Source of the DNA: Bradyrhizobium murdochi
Lineage (GTDB): Bacteria > Pseudomonadota > Alphaproteobacteria > Rhizobiales > Xanthobacteraceae
Length of the DNA: 34,248 nucleotides
Reading direction: 5' to 3'
Assembly (NCBI RefSeq): GCF_000472965.1
Contig: NZ_AXAU01000039.1
Span: 1 to 34,248 of the forward strand
Below the pieces are notes generated by a model, which did not search any database, was not told the origin of the DNA, and saw nothing but the letters and a program-made list of their open reading frames with translations. The translations under genes were made by a program, and so were the position numbers. Of this stretch, positions 25,293-33,551 are shown piece by piece (positions within the stretch are counted from its first letter, which is position 1; the number at the start of each line of letters is the position of its first letter).

Positions 25293-26294
25293 ATGGACAT
25301 CAAGCAATTCCGTTACTTCGTGGCAGTTGCGGAAGCTCTCAGCTTCGCGAGGGCTGCCCGCAGTCTGAACATGAGCCAACCGCCTCTTTCGAGGCGGATC
25401 GCCGATTTGGAGGCAGACCTCGGCCTAAGGCTCTTTGATCGTACCAGCAAGAAGGTCGATTTGACGCCAGCGGGTGAGACGCTCCTGCCATATGCACGGG
25501 AAGCTATCCGAGTCTTTGACGCTGTTCTGCGTGCAGCACGCTCGCTGTCGCCGAGTCGGTCGCGGCAGCTTAGTATCGCATTCCCACCCGAAACTTCACG
25601 AAGCGTATTGTTGAGCGTGATAGGCCGTTTGCAGCGGGAACAGGTCGAAATAAACCTTGTAGAGGCCTACGCAGCAGAGCAGCAACGGCTCTTGGCGGCC
25701 GGTGAAGTAGATATCGGTGTCCTACGGCATCCATTTGATAAACGAGGGCTTCGGGCCTCGCCGCCGCTCCAGCAGTCTCTGGGCGTGATCATCGACGCAA
25801 AGCATCCCCTTGCAGAACTGGATAAGCTGAATCTCAAAGATCTTAGCCCTTATCCGCTGGTGCAGTTTCCGCGTACCCACGGCCCAGAGCTTTATGACGA
25901 AATGTTAGATAGATGCCGTGCTGCTGGTTACGTTCCCCCGCGTATTCTACAGAGCGGGAGGATGACGGCCACATTTCTCAAGACCCAGTCCGCAGTGATA
26001 CTCGCGGCGGCTCCTTTTCTTAAGCGACGCGGCGAATCCGGAACGAAAGAGCTCACTTGGAGGCCTCTGGAAGGCTCACCTATCAATTTATACACGTCGG
26101 TAGTCTGCCGATCAGATGAATACGTTGGACTAACGCGCATGGCCGTCGATGTGATATTTGAGTGTTTGCAACACGACGAAGCCTGGGCTCCTGTGCCTCC
26201 TCCGGTTCGGAGCCGAACCGGCGAGATGAAATTCAAGAAACACAGATCCCTCACGCGAGCCACCCGTAGGCAGCCAGCGAATCAGGCCCGCTGA
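25293..26294 (+). CDS. LysR-family transcriptional regulator
   Basis: 333 residues. The N-terminal winged HTH is textbook: MDIKQFRYFVAVAEALSFARAARSLNMSQPPLSRRIADLEADLGLRLFDRTSKKVDLTPAGETLL (1-65). The linker helix and a periplasmic-binding-protein-like effector domain follow (about 90-300: LSIAFPPETSRSVLL...AEQQRLLAAGEVDIGVLRHPF...). LysR proteins usually activate neighbouring catabolic genes in response to a pathway intermediate. The tail beyond about 305 (RSRTGEMKFKKHRSLTRATRRQPANQAR) is unusually long and basic and may be a read-through of a shifted stop. It is the only intact regulator in the window and the best candidate to control the acyl-CoA genes on either side. Confidence 0.88.
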   Translation: MDIKQFRYFVAVAEALSFARAARSLNMSQPPLSRRIADLEADLGLRLFDRTSKKVDLTPAGETLLPYAREAIRVFDAVLRAARSLSPSRSRQLSIAFPPETSRSVLLSVIGRLQREQVEINLVEAYAAEQQRLLAAGEVDIGVLRHPFDKRGLRASPPLQQSLGVIIDAKHPLAELDKLNLKDLSPYPLVQFPRTHGPELYDEMLDRCRAAGYVPPRILQSGRMTATFLKTQSAVILAAAPFLKRRGESGTKELTWRPLEGSPINLYTSVVCRSDEYVGLTRMAVDVIFECLQHDEAWAPVPPPVRSRTGEMKFKKHRSLTRATRRQPANQAR

Positions 26295-26970
26295 TACCCC
26301 GCGCTTCCTCAGCCATTCCGCTTACATAACTCTCATTGCGTGGAGATAATAGAACCTTATCTCGCAGGGATATCCGGCCTGGTAATTCCAACCTGATCAG
26401 GCGCGCAAATTCATCTGACGGAAACGCGTGAGATGCGACAGCAATCGAGAACAGACCTCTGGCCGGTTTGGCGCTGCCCCGAGTCCCGCCTTTGTTTGCC
26501 AAGCGACCGAGCTCTTGCCGATGCTTGTGCGCGTCGGCCAATCTTTCTTGAGATAGATTTTGCGTTGGTGATAGCGCCGACATTCAGTCCAATGCCAAAC
26601 ATGTCGTGACCTCACCATGGGACCGGTAGTGGAACCCGATACTTGCTAAATGTTCTGGACGTCGCTGCCAGTCGTTCTGACAGCGGCATCCTGATTCGGC
26701 CGCTGGCGAGCACGTAAATCGAAGCAAACCGGCAACCATACTCACCAGGTATCAGTCTTTTAGAAAACGGTATTGGCCGGGCGCGAGCCGTTCCGCCTAA
26801 ATGTTCCGAGCTCGTCGCAAAGCAAAAGCAAGCAAGAGGGGGCGTCTCGCAAATTCCAATTCTCATGGCTGAGTATGTGCGAGCTGATGTTCCGTTCGTT
26901 GACCCTGTCCAGCGTTCCAGTCGGGGGGCGGTGGGGCGCGGCTGGGCGAAGTGATTTCTAGGGAAAAACA
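26295..26970. other. Gap between LysR and acyl-CoA dehydrogenase
   Basis: About 675 bp without a convincing gene. A minus-strand frame (26251-26583) is open but matches no family I know. At about 26748-26776 lies a weak match to the second half of the 54-bp element (described separately). TCTAGGGAAAAAC just before 26971 supplies a ribosome-binding site. Confidence 0.4.
26748..26776 (+). promoter_or_regulatory. Possible degenerate third copy of the 54-bp element
   Basis: Aligned without gaps to copy B from GATATTGAT through GGTATTGG, 21 of 29 positions agree, including the final GGTATTGG (26769-26776). The 5' half, with the ATCAAT arm, is not conserved. It lies 195 bp before an acyl-CoA dehydrogenase start. 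Confidence 0.25.
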
Positions 26971-28101
26971 ATGTACGAGTTCAAGGAAGAGACGCGGGCG
27001 CTGGTCGATCTGGTTCGCAGGATCGTCAAAGACCACCAGATGCCGCTTGAAGCGCGCATGCTCCGAGGCGAGAAGCTGACGCTCGCGGACTATCGACCCG
27101 GGCGCGAAGCGGCCCGTAAGGCGGGCCTCTGGGGACTTCCCGTGCCGGCCGAATTCGGTGGCGCAAACCTGTCATTGGTGGATCGGCTTGCCGTCATCGA
27201 AGAAAGCCGCAAATGCCTGACCCCGATCCGTTTCGGCGGCGAGATCATTCCAAGCCTGTTTAATCTCCAGGGCGAGCAGAAAGCCCGTTACCTCGATCCC
27301 TTCCTGTCTGACGACACAGAGACTTGCTTTGCGCTGACCGAACCCGGTGGTGGATCCGATCCGGCTCGCAGCATTGCGACCCACGCGAAGCAAGATGGCG
27401 ATGGCTGGGTCATCAACGGCTCGAAGATCTGGATATCAGAGTTCGACAATGCTGATCGCGTGTTCGTCTTCGCGCGCGTCGGCAGGGAGAAGGCTGCCAA
27501 TAACATTTCGATGTTCGCCGTGGAGAAGGGCAACCCGGGCCTCATCGCACGCCCGCTGCCAATGCTCGGCTACACGCACGTCACGCACCAGCTTACCTTT
27601 GAAGATTGCAGAGTTGACAACATTGCGCACATCGGCACGGAAGGTGGCGGGCTCAAAGGTGCTCAAAAGACGCTGAACCTCGGGCGCTACGATATCGCTG
27701 CGGTCGCGCTAGGTATCGCCCAGCGTTGCTACGACATGATGGTGGAGCACGCCAAGCAGCGCGTCCTGTTCGGGGGGGCGCTCAGTGATAAGCAATCGAT
27801 CCAGGCGATGATCGTCGATTCGTGGATCGAAATTCAACAGAACCGCCTGATGATGTACACTTGCGCGGAGAAGGATGATCGCGGCGAGGACACGCGCATC
27901 GAAGCAAGCATGATGAAGATCACCTGTACCGAAATGGTTGGCCGGGTCATCGATCGCGCAATCCAGATCCACGGCGCGGCGGGCTGTACATACGAAAGCC
28001 CGCTCGCGCACTGGTACGACAATCAACGCATGGCGCGCATCTACGAGGGGCCGTCGGAAGCTCTCAAGCATCGCGTGCTCGCCAGGCAACTGTTGGCATG
28101 A
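26971..28101 (+). CDS. Acyl-CoA dehydrogenase with canonical catalytic Glu
   Basis: 376 residues from ATG 26971 (MYEFKEETRALVDLVRRIVKDHQ). The N-terminal domain includes GLWGLPVPAEFGGANLS. The beta domain has CFALTEPGGGSDPARS (about 113-128) and WVINGSKIWISEFDNADRVFVFARV. The C-terminal domain ends QIHGAAGCTYESPLAHWYDNQRMARIYEGPSEALKHRVLARQLLA, with Glu359 in the YEG motif acting as the base that removes the alpha proton. It is the only dehydrogenase here with the medium-chain-type Glu, so it should be active alone as a homotetramer. It is followed after 162 bp by an acyl-CoA synthetase on the same strand. Confidence 0.9.
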   Translation: MYEFKEETRALVDLVRRIVKDHQMPLEARMLRGEKLTLADYRPGREAARKAGLWGLPVPAEFGGANLSLVDRLAVIEESRKCLTPIRFGGEIIPSLFNLQGEQKARYLDPFLSDDTETCFALTEPGGGSDPARSIATHAKQDGDGWVINGSKIWISEFDNADRVFVFARVGREKAANNISMFAVEKGNPGLIARPLPMLGYTHVTHQLTFEDCRVDNIAHIGTEGGGLKGAQKTLNLGRYDIAAVALGIAQRCYDMMVEHAKQRVLFGGALSDKQSIQAMIVDSWIEIQQNRLMMYTCAEKDDRGEDTRIEASMMKITCTEMVGRVIDRAIQIHGAAGCTYESPLAHWYDNQRMARIYEGPSEALKHRVLARQLLA

Positions 28102-28263
28102 GCTGGTAGTATCCATAGCTGTCAGAAGCATTGCGTAATGACGTTCTCGTCTGGGATAGAGCGGCAACGTTGTATGGAGCCCAGGCGTGATTTGCTAGCT
28201 AGTTCACAGAAGTGAAATGGTTGATGACGTCAGGCTCGCTGCGGTTGCTGCGGTGGATTTCAA

Positions 28264-29961
28264 ATGACGCAGGCAAAATCAATTTTAACAAAGGAGAGGC
28301 GAGTGCCTGAATCGAGCGCAGGTCAGCTTCAGGAGCGCGTAGCGGCTGCCTTGCGCAAACGCGAGGTCCTGGAAGCCGAACTTGCAGTTGAGCTCGAGAC
28401 CTTTACGCTTGGCAAATTCGTTTCGTCGAGGGCGGGCACTCACGGCACGAAGACAGCAATCGATATATTTGAGCGGGGTGAGCGCGCGACTTACTCCGAG
28501 ATGGACACGGAATCCAACAGATATGCGCATGCCCTTCGCGCACTCGGTGTACGCAAAGGCGATCGCGTAGGCGTGCTCTTGCCCAATCGGATCGAATATC
28601 CGATCATCTGGTTTGCAATCGCGAAACTTGGCGCCATTATGGTTCCCATCAATGCGCGCTACACGTCGAGAGAAATCGAATACGTATTGAGCGACACGCA
28701 GGCACAATTTGCGGTCGTGGACGAGTCTGCATGGCAGACGTTCAGCGCGATGGATCCGTGGCCGACGGACTTGACCAGAGAGAAGGTTATCCTTGTCGGC
28801 GAAGCGCCAAGCCAAGCATTCGTAGCTCGGCTCGATTCTCTTCTCAAGCAAGCAGACAACTCGCCCTTAGAAGAAGACATTGGGCCCAAAGATATTCTCA
28901 ATATCGCATTTACGTCCGGCACCACGGGATTTCCGAAAGGTTGCATGCTGACACACGAGTACATCTGCTTATCCTCGGCTTTCGTCTGCTTGGACTTGGA
29001 AAAGTATGAGCGCTATCTCAGCTGGGCACCTTTCTATTATGCGGAAGGCCAAGGTCCACTGCTCAGGTCGTACCGGCAAGGTGGCACACTCTACATGGCC
29101 GAGAAGCTGAGCTCCACTCGGTTTCACGATTGGATGAAGAAGTACAGGATCGAATGGTGTCCGATTCCGGAAACGCTCGGTCGCGACCCTGTGATAGCTG
29201 CTGCTGCGTCGACGCAGGTGAAAGAGATTCTGCAGTATGGTGGCTGGGGCTCGGAATCCATACGCCAGTTTAGAGATCAGTCTGGTGTCCCGGGCCACAA
29301 CGCTTACGGAATGACGGAGATTGGTTGGGTTACTCGTTTGCCCGCCGACATCCCCGAGATGGATCGCTCTGACTCGACTGGTTTGCGTAGTTTTTTCAAA
29401 GAATTGCGTTTGATGAACGAGGATGGAAGTCCGACATTTATCGGCGAGGTTGGCGAGCTATGGGTCAGGGGTCGCGCACTTTTCAAAGGCTACTGGAACA
29501 AGCCAGAAGTCAATGCCGCCCAATTTGAAGGGGAATGGTTCAAGACCGGCGATCTTATGCGCCGCGACGAGCTAGGCTTTTATTGGATCGTCGGTCGGAA
29601 GAAGGAAATGATCCGTCGCTCAGGCGAAAACATCGCGGCGCGCGAGGTAGAGGCAGTCATACGCGACCTTCCCGAGGTCGCGGACGTAGCCGCTGTCCCG
29701 GTACCTGACACAAAACGCGGCGAGGAAGTAAAGATCTATGTCGAGCTGAAGCAAGGCGTATCGGGCGATGAGCAGCTCGTAAGACGCATCCTACAGCATG
29801 CGCGTTCGCGATTGGCGATCTTCAAAGTGCCCCGCTACGTCAGTTTTATTCCGGCGCTTCCCAGAACCGCATCAAGCGAGAAGGTGCTCAAAGGCGAGCT
29901 GATGTCGATTTCTGATCCCATCGCCGAATCGTTCGATGCAGAAGAGAATCGCTGGCATTGA
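28264..29961 (+). CDS. Acyl-CoA synthetase (AMP-forming)
   Basis: A 565-residue member of the ANL superfamily that activates a carboxylic acid to acyl-CoA with ATP, the entry step of the pathway. The P-loop is FTSGTTGFPKGCMLTH (about 216). The aromatic motif NAYGMTEIG is near 345, the ATP-binding TGDLMRRDELGFYWIVGRKKEMIRRSGENI spans about 427-456, and the catalytic Lys is in RTASSEKVLKGEL near the end. The N-terminal 45 residues are an unusual charged helix (QLQERVAAALRKREVLEAELAVELE) ahead of the normal start. The acid substrate cannot be assigned from the binding pocket. The next gene starts 162 bp on. Confidence 0.9.
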   Translation: MTQAKSILTKERRVPESSAGQLQERVAAALRKREVLEAELAVELETFTLGKFVSSRAGTHGTKTAIDIFERGERATYSEMDTESNRYAHALRALGVRKGDRVGVLLPNRIEYPIIWFAIAKLGAIMVPINARYTSREIEYVLSDTQAQFAVVDESAWQTFSAMDPWPTDLTREKVILVGEAPSQAFVARLDSLLKQADNSPLEEDIGPKDILNIAFTSGTTGFPKGCMLTHEYICLSSAFVCLDLEKYERYLSWAPFYYAEGQGPLLRSYRQGGTLYMAEKLSSTRFHDWMKKYRIEWCPIPETLGRDPVIAAAASTQVKEILQYGGWGSESIRQFRDQSGVPGHNAYGMTEIGWVTRLPADIPEMDRSDSTGLRSFFKELRLMNEDGSPTFIGEVGELWVRGRALFKGYWNKPEVNAAQFEGEWFKTGDLMRRDELGFYWIVGRKKEMIRRSGENIAAREVEAVIRDLPEVADVAAVPVPDTKRGEEVKIYVELKQGVSGDEQLVRRILQHARSRLAIFKVPRYVSFIPALPRTASSEKVLKGELMSISDPIAESFDAEENRWH

Positions 29962-30123
29962 AGGCGTTGTTTGAGGTGGGCACGACCTACTCGCTGAGTT
30001 GGGACGTCAGGCCGCACCACGTAATCGATCATCGAGGTCGAACGACCCCTCTGATGAGGCCCGGCAGTTCAGGACCTTCGGACAACTATCGGCGAGCATT
30101 GCAATTGAAGAGGAATAAATAGC

Positions 30124-30564
30124 ATGGCGGAGCTTCTGAAGCCCGATCTGTATGCCCAGGATGGTACGACATCGGCCCCCAAGCACCCTTCCCTTAAGGG
30201 AGGTAAGTGCGCGCATTGCGGTTTTGTCTTTTTCCCGCTGCAAGCGTACGGCTGCGAGGTCTGTGGACAAAGCGGCGATTGCTTGCAACCATTCGCACTT
30301 GCGGGTTCTGGGACATTAATCGCGTCGGCAAAAGTGCACGCGTACACCCCCGACGCAAAGGCTGTCGCTGCCGATGTCAAACCTCTCGAAGCTCCCTTCG
30401 TGATCGGGACGATCAAGCTCGACGATGGGCCGACAATCCGCACTCTGGTCACCGACGTCGATGAAACCACTTTGAAGCGTGGCCAAAGAATGATGAGCAA
30501 GTTGGTCCCGGTTGGCACGGGTGCTCGCACGATCGTCGATCTTCGCTTCATCCCGGCTTCGTGA
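30124..30564 (+). CDS. DUF35 zinc-ribbon/OB-fold protein, second copy
   Basis: 146 residues. The zinc ribbon GGKCAHCGFVFFPLQAYGCEVCG (about 26-48, two C-x2-C pairs) precedes an OB-fold (GSGTLIASAKVHAY...PFVIGTIKLDDGPTIRTLVTDVDETTLKRGQRM). It differs clearly from the 9982 protein, so the two pairs are not a recent duplication. ATG 30124 follows AAGAGGAATAAATAGC. It lies just before the thiolase-like gene at 30591, and the two products are expected to form a complex in which DUF35 helps bind the acyl-CoA. Confidence 0.87.
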   Translation: MAELLKPDLYAQDGTTSAPKHPSLKGGKCAHCGFVFFPLQAYGCEVCGQSGDCLQPFALAGSGTLIASAKVHAYTPDAKAVAADVKPLEAPFVIGTIKLDDGPTIRTLVTDVDETTLKRGQRMMSKLVPVGTGARTIVDLRFIPAS

Positions 30565-30590
30565 TCAACCAGCAGGAACAAATCATCATG

Positions 30591-31727
30591 CCTAAATCAC
30601 TCAAGGACTTGCGTCCTGTCTATGTTGTCGGCGTCGGCTGGCACCGATATCAACGGCTAAGCGGTACGCCTTACGTCTCACTCGGGCTGCACGCAATCCG
30701 ACAGTCGTTGGCGGACGCTGGAATCGCTTGGACTGACGTCGAGTCCTCCTATATGGGCACCGGCTATCTGGGCATGGCACCGGGGCTCCCGATGCTGCGG
30801 TACCTCGGAGCGACGGGCCGGCATCTGGTTCACGTCGAAAACGCCTCCGCGTCAGGTTCTGCCGCATTTCGGCACGCTTGCATTGAAGTCGCAGCCGGCA
30901 TGGCGGACGTCGCTCTGGCTGTCGGTGTCGACAAGCCAGAGACGACGCGCCATCCCGTTACGGGTCTCTCGAGCCTAGCCAATGATGCAATCGCGTTTTT
31001 TACCCACTACGCATTGTTGATGGATCAATATGCCCAAGAGCACGGGGCGAAGCCGGAGGATATAGCTCTGGTCGCAGTCAAGAATCTCTATAATGGTTCG
31101 CTCAATCCCAATGCCCACCGCCAGGAGGAGCGCTCACTCGACGAGATCCTCAATGGCAGGAAGCTATCGGGCTGGCTCACTCCTTTGCAGTGCTGTCCTG
31201 TCGGCGAAGGCGCCGCAGCCGTTATCGTCGCTTCCGAGGATGCTATCAAGCGTCTTTCTATCGATCCAGATCGCGCAATCCGTGTGGCTGCGTCGGCCGC
31301 CTGCAGCGAGCGTTCTGGACTGGATTGGCCGGTGGACGTGGCGCTCACGCAAGTCACCATGGCCGACGCACTACAGCAGGCAGGCCTTAAACCGCAGAAT
31401 GTCGATGTGCTCGAAGTGCACGACGCATTCACGATTGAAGAGGTTCAGTACGCCGAGTCGCTTGGATTCTGTAAGCCGGGCGAGGCTGTGCACTTGCTCA
31501 AGGAAGGAGCCTTCAACATCGGGGGAAAGATGGCGGTCAGCCCGTCCGGCGGCCTGATCGCTATGGGGCACCCGGTCGGACCGACGGGCGTCGGTCAAAT
31601 CGGAGAAATCACGATGCAGCTCCGTGGCGAAGCTGGCCTGCGTCAGCACAAAGGGGCCAAGGTTGGATTGGCTCACATGATTGGCAACGGCCCTATGTGC
31701 TACGCGCACATATTGCAGAAGCCCTAG
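30591..31727 (+). CDS. Thiolase-superfamily protein with Ser in place of nucleophilic Cys
   Basis: 378 residues from ATG 30591 (MPKSLKDLRPVYVVGVGWHRY); an in-frame GTG at 30561 overlaps the upstream stop. It is an SCP2-type thiolase fold with HVENASASGSAAF (82-94), where the usual acylated Cys of NACASGS is Ser87. The EVHDAFTIEEVQYAESLGF segment, His in GGLIAMGHPVGPTGVGQI and Cys in NGPMCYAHIL remain. Loss of the nucleophile and pairing with a DUF35 gene suggest an aldolase-type role, as for Ltp2, though Ser might retain weak acyl transfer. The neighbouring SDR and synthetase place it in acyl-CoA side-chain breakdown. Confidence 0.85.
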   Translation, partial: PKSLKDLRPVYVVGVGWHRYQRLSGTPYVSLGLHAIRQSLADAGIAWTDVESSYMGTGYLGMAPGLPMLRYLGATGRHLVHVENASASGSAAFRHACIEVAAGMADVALAVGVDKPETTRHPVTGLSSLANDAIAFFTHYALLMDQYAQEHGAKPEDIALVAVKNLYNGSLNPNAHRQEERSLDEILNGRKLSGWLTPLQCCPVGEGAAAVIVASEDAIKRLSIDPDRAIRVAASAACSERSGLDWPVDVALTQVTMADALQQAGLKPQNVDVLEVHDAFTIEEVQYAESLGFCKPGEAVHLLKEGAFNIGGKMAVSPSGGLIAMGHPVGPTGVGQIGEITMQLRGEAGLRQHKGAKVGLAHMIGNGPMCYAHILQKP

Positions 31728-31808
31728 CGTTCAGTGGCTGTCTTGCGGCTACGTAGAGCAGGCGAATCATAAACAATTTTCGAATACCAGAAGCAACGGA
31801 GTACACTC

Positions 31809-32609
31809 GTGAATGATATCTTGGATCTAGCCGGTCGTGTTGCCTTAGTAACCGGGGCAGGCCAGGGCGTGGGGCGACAGATTGCGCTACACCTTGCGGC
31901 ACACAATTCCGGCGGCATTGTCGTGAACGATTTTGTGCTCGAACGCGCCGAAAAAGTTGCCGAAGAAGTTCGTGCCGCCGGCTGCAAGGCGTTGGCCGTG
32001 CAAGCCGATGTGAGCAATCTAGAGAGCGTGAAGGCGGCGGTCAAAAAGGCAGAGGATACGTTCGGCAGCATTGGCGTGCTCGTCAACAACGCGGGCAACT
32101 TCGGTGCCGCGCCGCATCCTGATGCTGTCGCTGAGAAGCCGTTCTGGGAGACTGGACCGGAGGCCTGGAATAGCTCCATCGGGGTGAATTTCTACGGCGT
32201 CATTAACTGCACTAGCGCCTGCGTACCCGGCATGATCGCGCGTCGTGCGCCAGGCCGCATCATTACCATCATCTCGGAAGCCGCCCGCTTCGGCGACCCC
32301 GGGCTTGAAGTCTACGCCGGCGCGAAGGCTGGTGCGGCTGGCTTCATGCGCGCAGCAGCGCGAGCGCTCGGTCGTTACGCGATCACTGCGAACTGCGTTG
32401 CTCTTCCTGGAATGTCGACACCTCCGGTGGAGGCGCACATGAAGGCAGATCCCGAGAAGGCCAAGAAAGTATTGCAAAAGTACGTTATTCGCCGTTTCGG
32501 ACGTCCAGAAGAAGTCGCGAACATGGTGCTGTTCCTCGCCTCCGACGCCAGCAGCTATATTACCGGTCAAACATACGGCGTAAATGGAGGCTTCGTCTTC
32601 GGGCAGTAG
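31809..32609 (+). CDS. Short-chain dehydrogenase/reductase (SDR)
   Basis: A 266-residue classical SDR, NAD(P)-dependent oxidation or reduction of a hydroxyl/keto group. The cofactor motif is TGAGQGVGR (15-23), NNAG is at 93-96, and the catalytic set is Ser156, Tyr169 and Lys173 (YAGAK). The C-terminal RRFGRPEEVANMVLFLASDASSYITGQTYGVNGG is the family's usual end. Asp41 (VVND) after the second strand hints at an NAD preference. GTG 31809 follows ACGGAG. A likely role is oxidation of a 3-hydroxyacyl-CoA or of the product released by the neighbouring aldolase-like enzyme. Confidence 0.9.
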   Translation: MNDILDLAGRVALVTGAGQGVGRQIALHLAAHNSGGIVVNDFVLERAEKVAEEVRAAGCKALAVQADVSNLESVKAAVKKAEDTFGSIGVLVNNAGNFGAAPHPDAVAEKPFWETGPEAWNSSIGVNFYGVINCTSACVPGMIARRAPGRIITIISEAARFGDPGLEVYAGAKAGAAGFMRAAARALGRYAITANCVALPGMSTPPVEAHMKADPEKAKKVLQKYVIRRFGRPEEVANMVLFLASDASSYITGQTYGVNGGFVFGQ

Positions 32610-33295
32610 ACAGACAAATCGGCCAGGCATCCGGCCGCATCTGGATCGAACACGCAGCGCTGCACAGATTCGTCTGAGTGCAAAACCTCGTAGAGGGCCA
32701 AGCAGGCGGTGGATCGACTATCGAGCGGACGAGCTGCTCGTCCGCATCGACACCGGTGTGGGCTACAAGTTCTCAATCTGGTGCGGACCGCAAGATACGG
32801 GAGCAGCGGTCCGTCTCCGCACCGTCCAGCCTGTCCTGACGGCCGGGAAGTGCCAGCGTTGCACGAGGTCACGGCACGGCCAGAGCAGAACAAGCGAAGC
32901 TGTCTGGCGAACTAGCACTCGGCTCTGGTCAGCTTTTCGGGCAGGTTTTCAGGCCCCACAGTTGATCGCATCAAACAACGCCTCTGGCATGCCACCGGAG
33001 GCCTTTTAAATCTCGGTTTTGAATTCTGAAACTGATGGCATGTGCTTGCTTACTCCTTCGGCACGGAGGCCGAAAACTGCTTCCGAAGCGACGTATCGCG
33101 GGCGCATCCCTGTTTCCAATTGCATCACAATGAGCCTCGCCGAGAAGGACGTGCGTGCAACGCTTGAGACGACTACGAGTCCAGACGATCAAATTTTGAT
33201 GTCAAAAGGCAAAATCGCCGAACTTGAATCCATCCACGCATTATCCCGTTTCCCGTTTCAAGGTCGCGGAATTACCAGTTGAGCATCTGCTTATG
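32610..33295. other. Gap between SDR and right IS21 copy
   Basis: About 690 bp. Several open frames (for example 32584-33009 and 33019-33282 on plus) show no family resemblance, no ribosome-binding site and no repeat. I see no gene here. A weak dyad CGGCC...GGCCG at about 32619-32636, just after the SDR stop, has no T tract. Confidence 0.4.
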
Positions 33296-33388
33296 TGCGG
33301 ATTCCGATGATCTCGCCCGGGTGTACCGATATGATCTCGCCTAGGATTCCGAGATGATCTCGCCCACCATTCCGATTTGATGTCGCCC
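33296..33388 (-). repeat. Tandem IS21 terminal repeats, right copy
   Basis: Mirror image of 1062-1154: four degenerate ATTCCGA-GATgatCTCGCC units starting at TGCGGATTCC. Confidence 0.8.
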
Positions 33389-33551
33389 GGGGCGCGAGGC
33401 GTTCTGGCTGTCAGTTTTCTGGCATCGGGCAAGCCACGGGGTCAACCTTGAATCGCGGCTTGAGGGTCTTCTTCGTCTGCTGTTTCTGTGGGCATGTGGG
33501 CAACGCCCTTGCGTTGTCCAAGCGCAGCGGCATGTCCACAGCGCCACTTGC

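Noticed and set aside
26251..26583. 110-residue minus-strand frame overlapping the end of the LysR gene
   Set aside because: It overlaps the LysR 3' end, matches no family and has no start signal.
32584..33282. Two plus-strand frames between the SDR and the right IS21 copy
   Set aside because: Random-looking composition rich in Arg/Ser, no ribosome-binding site and no known motif.
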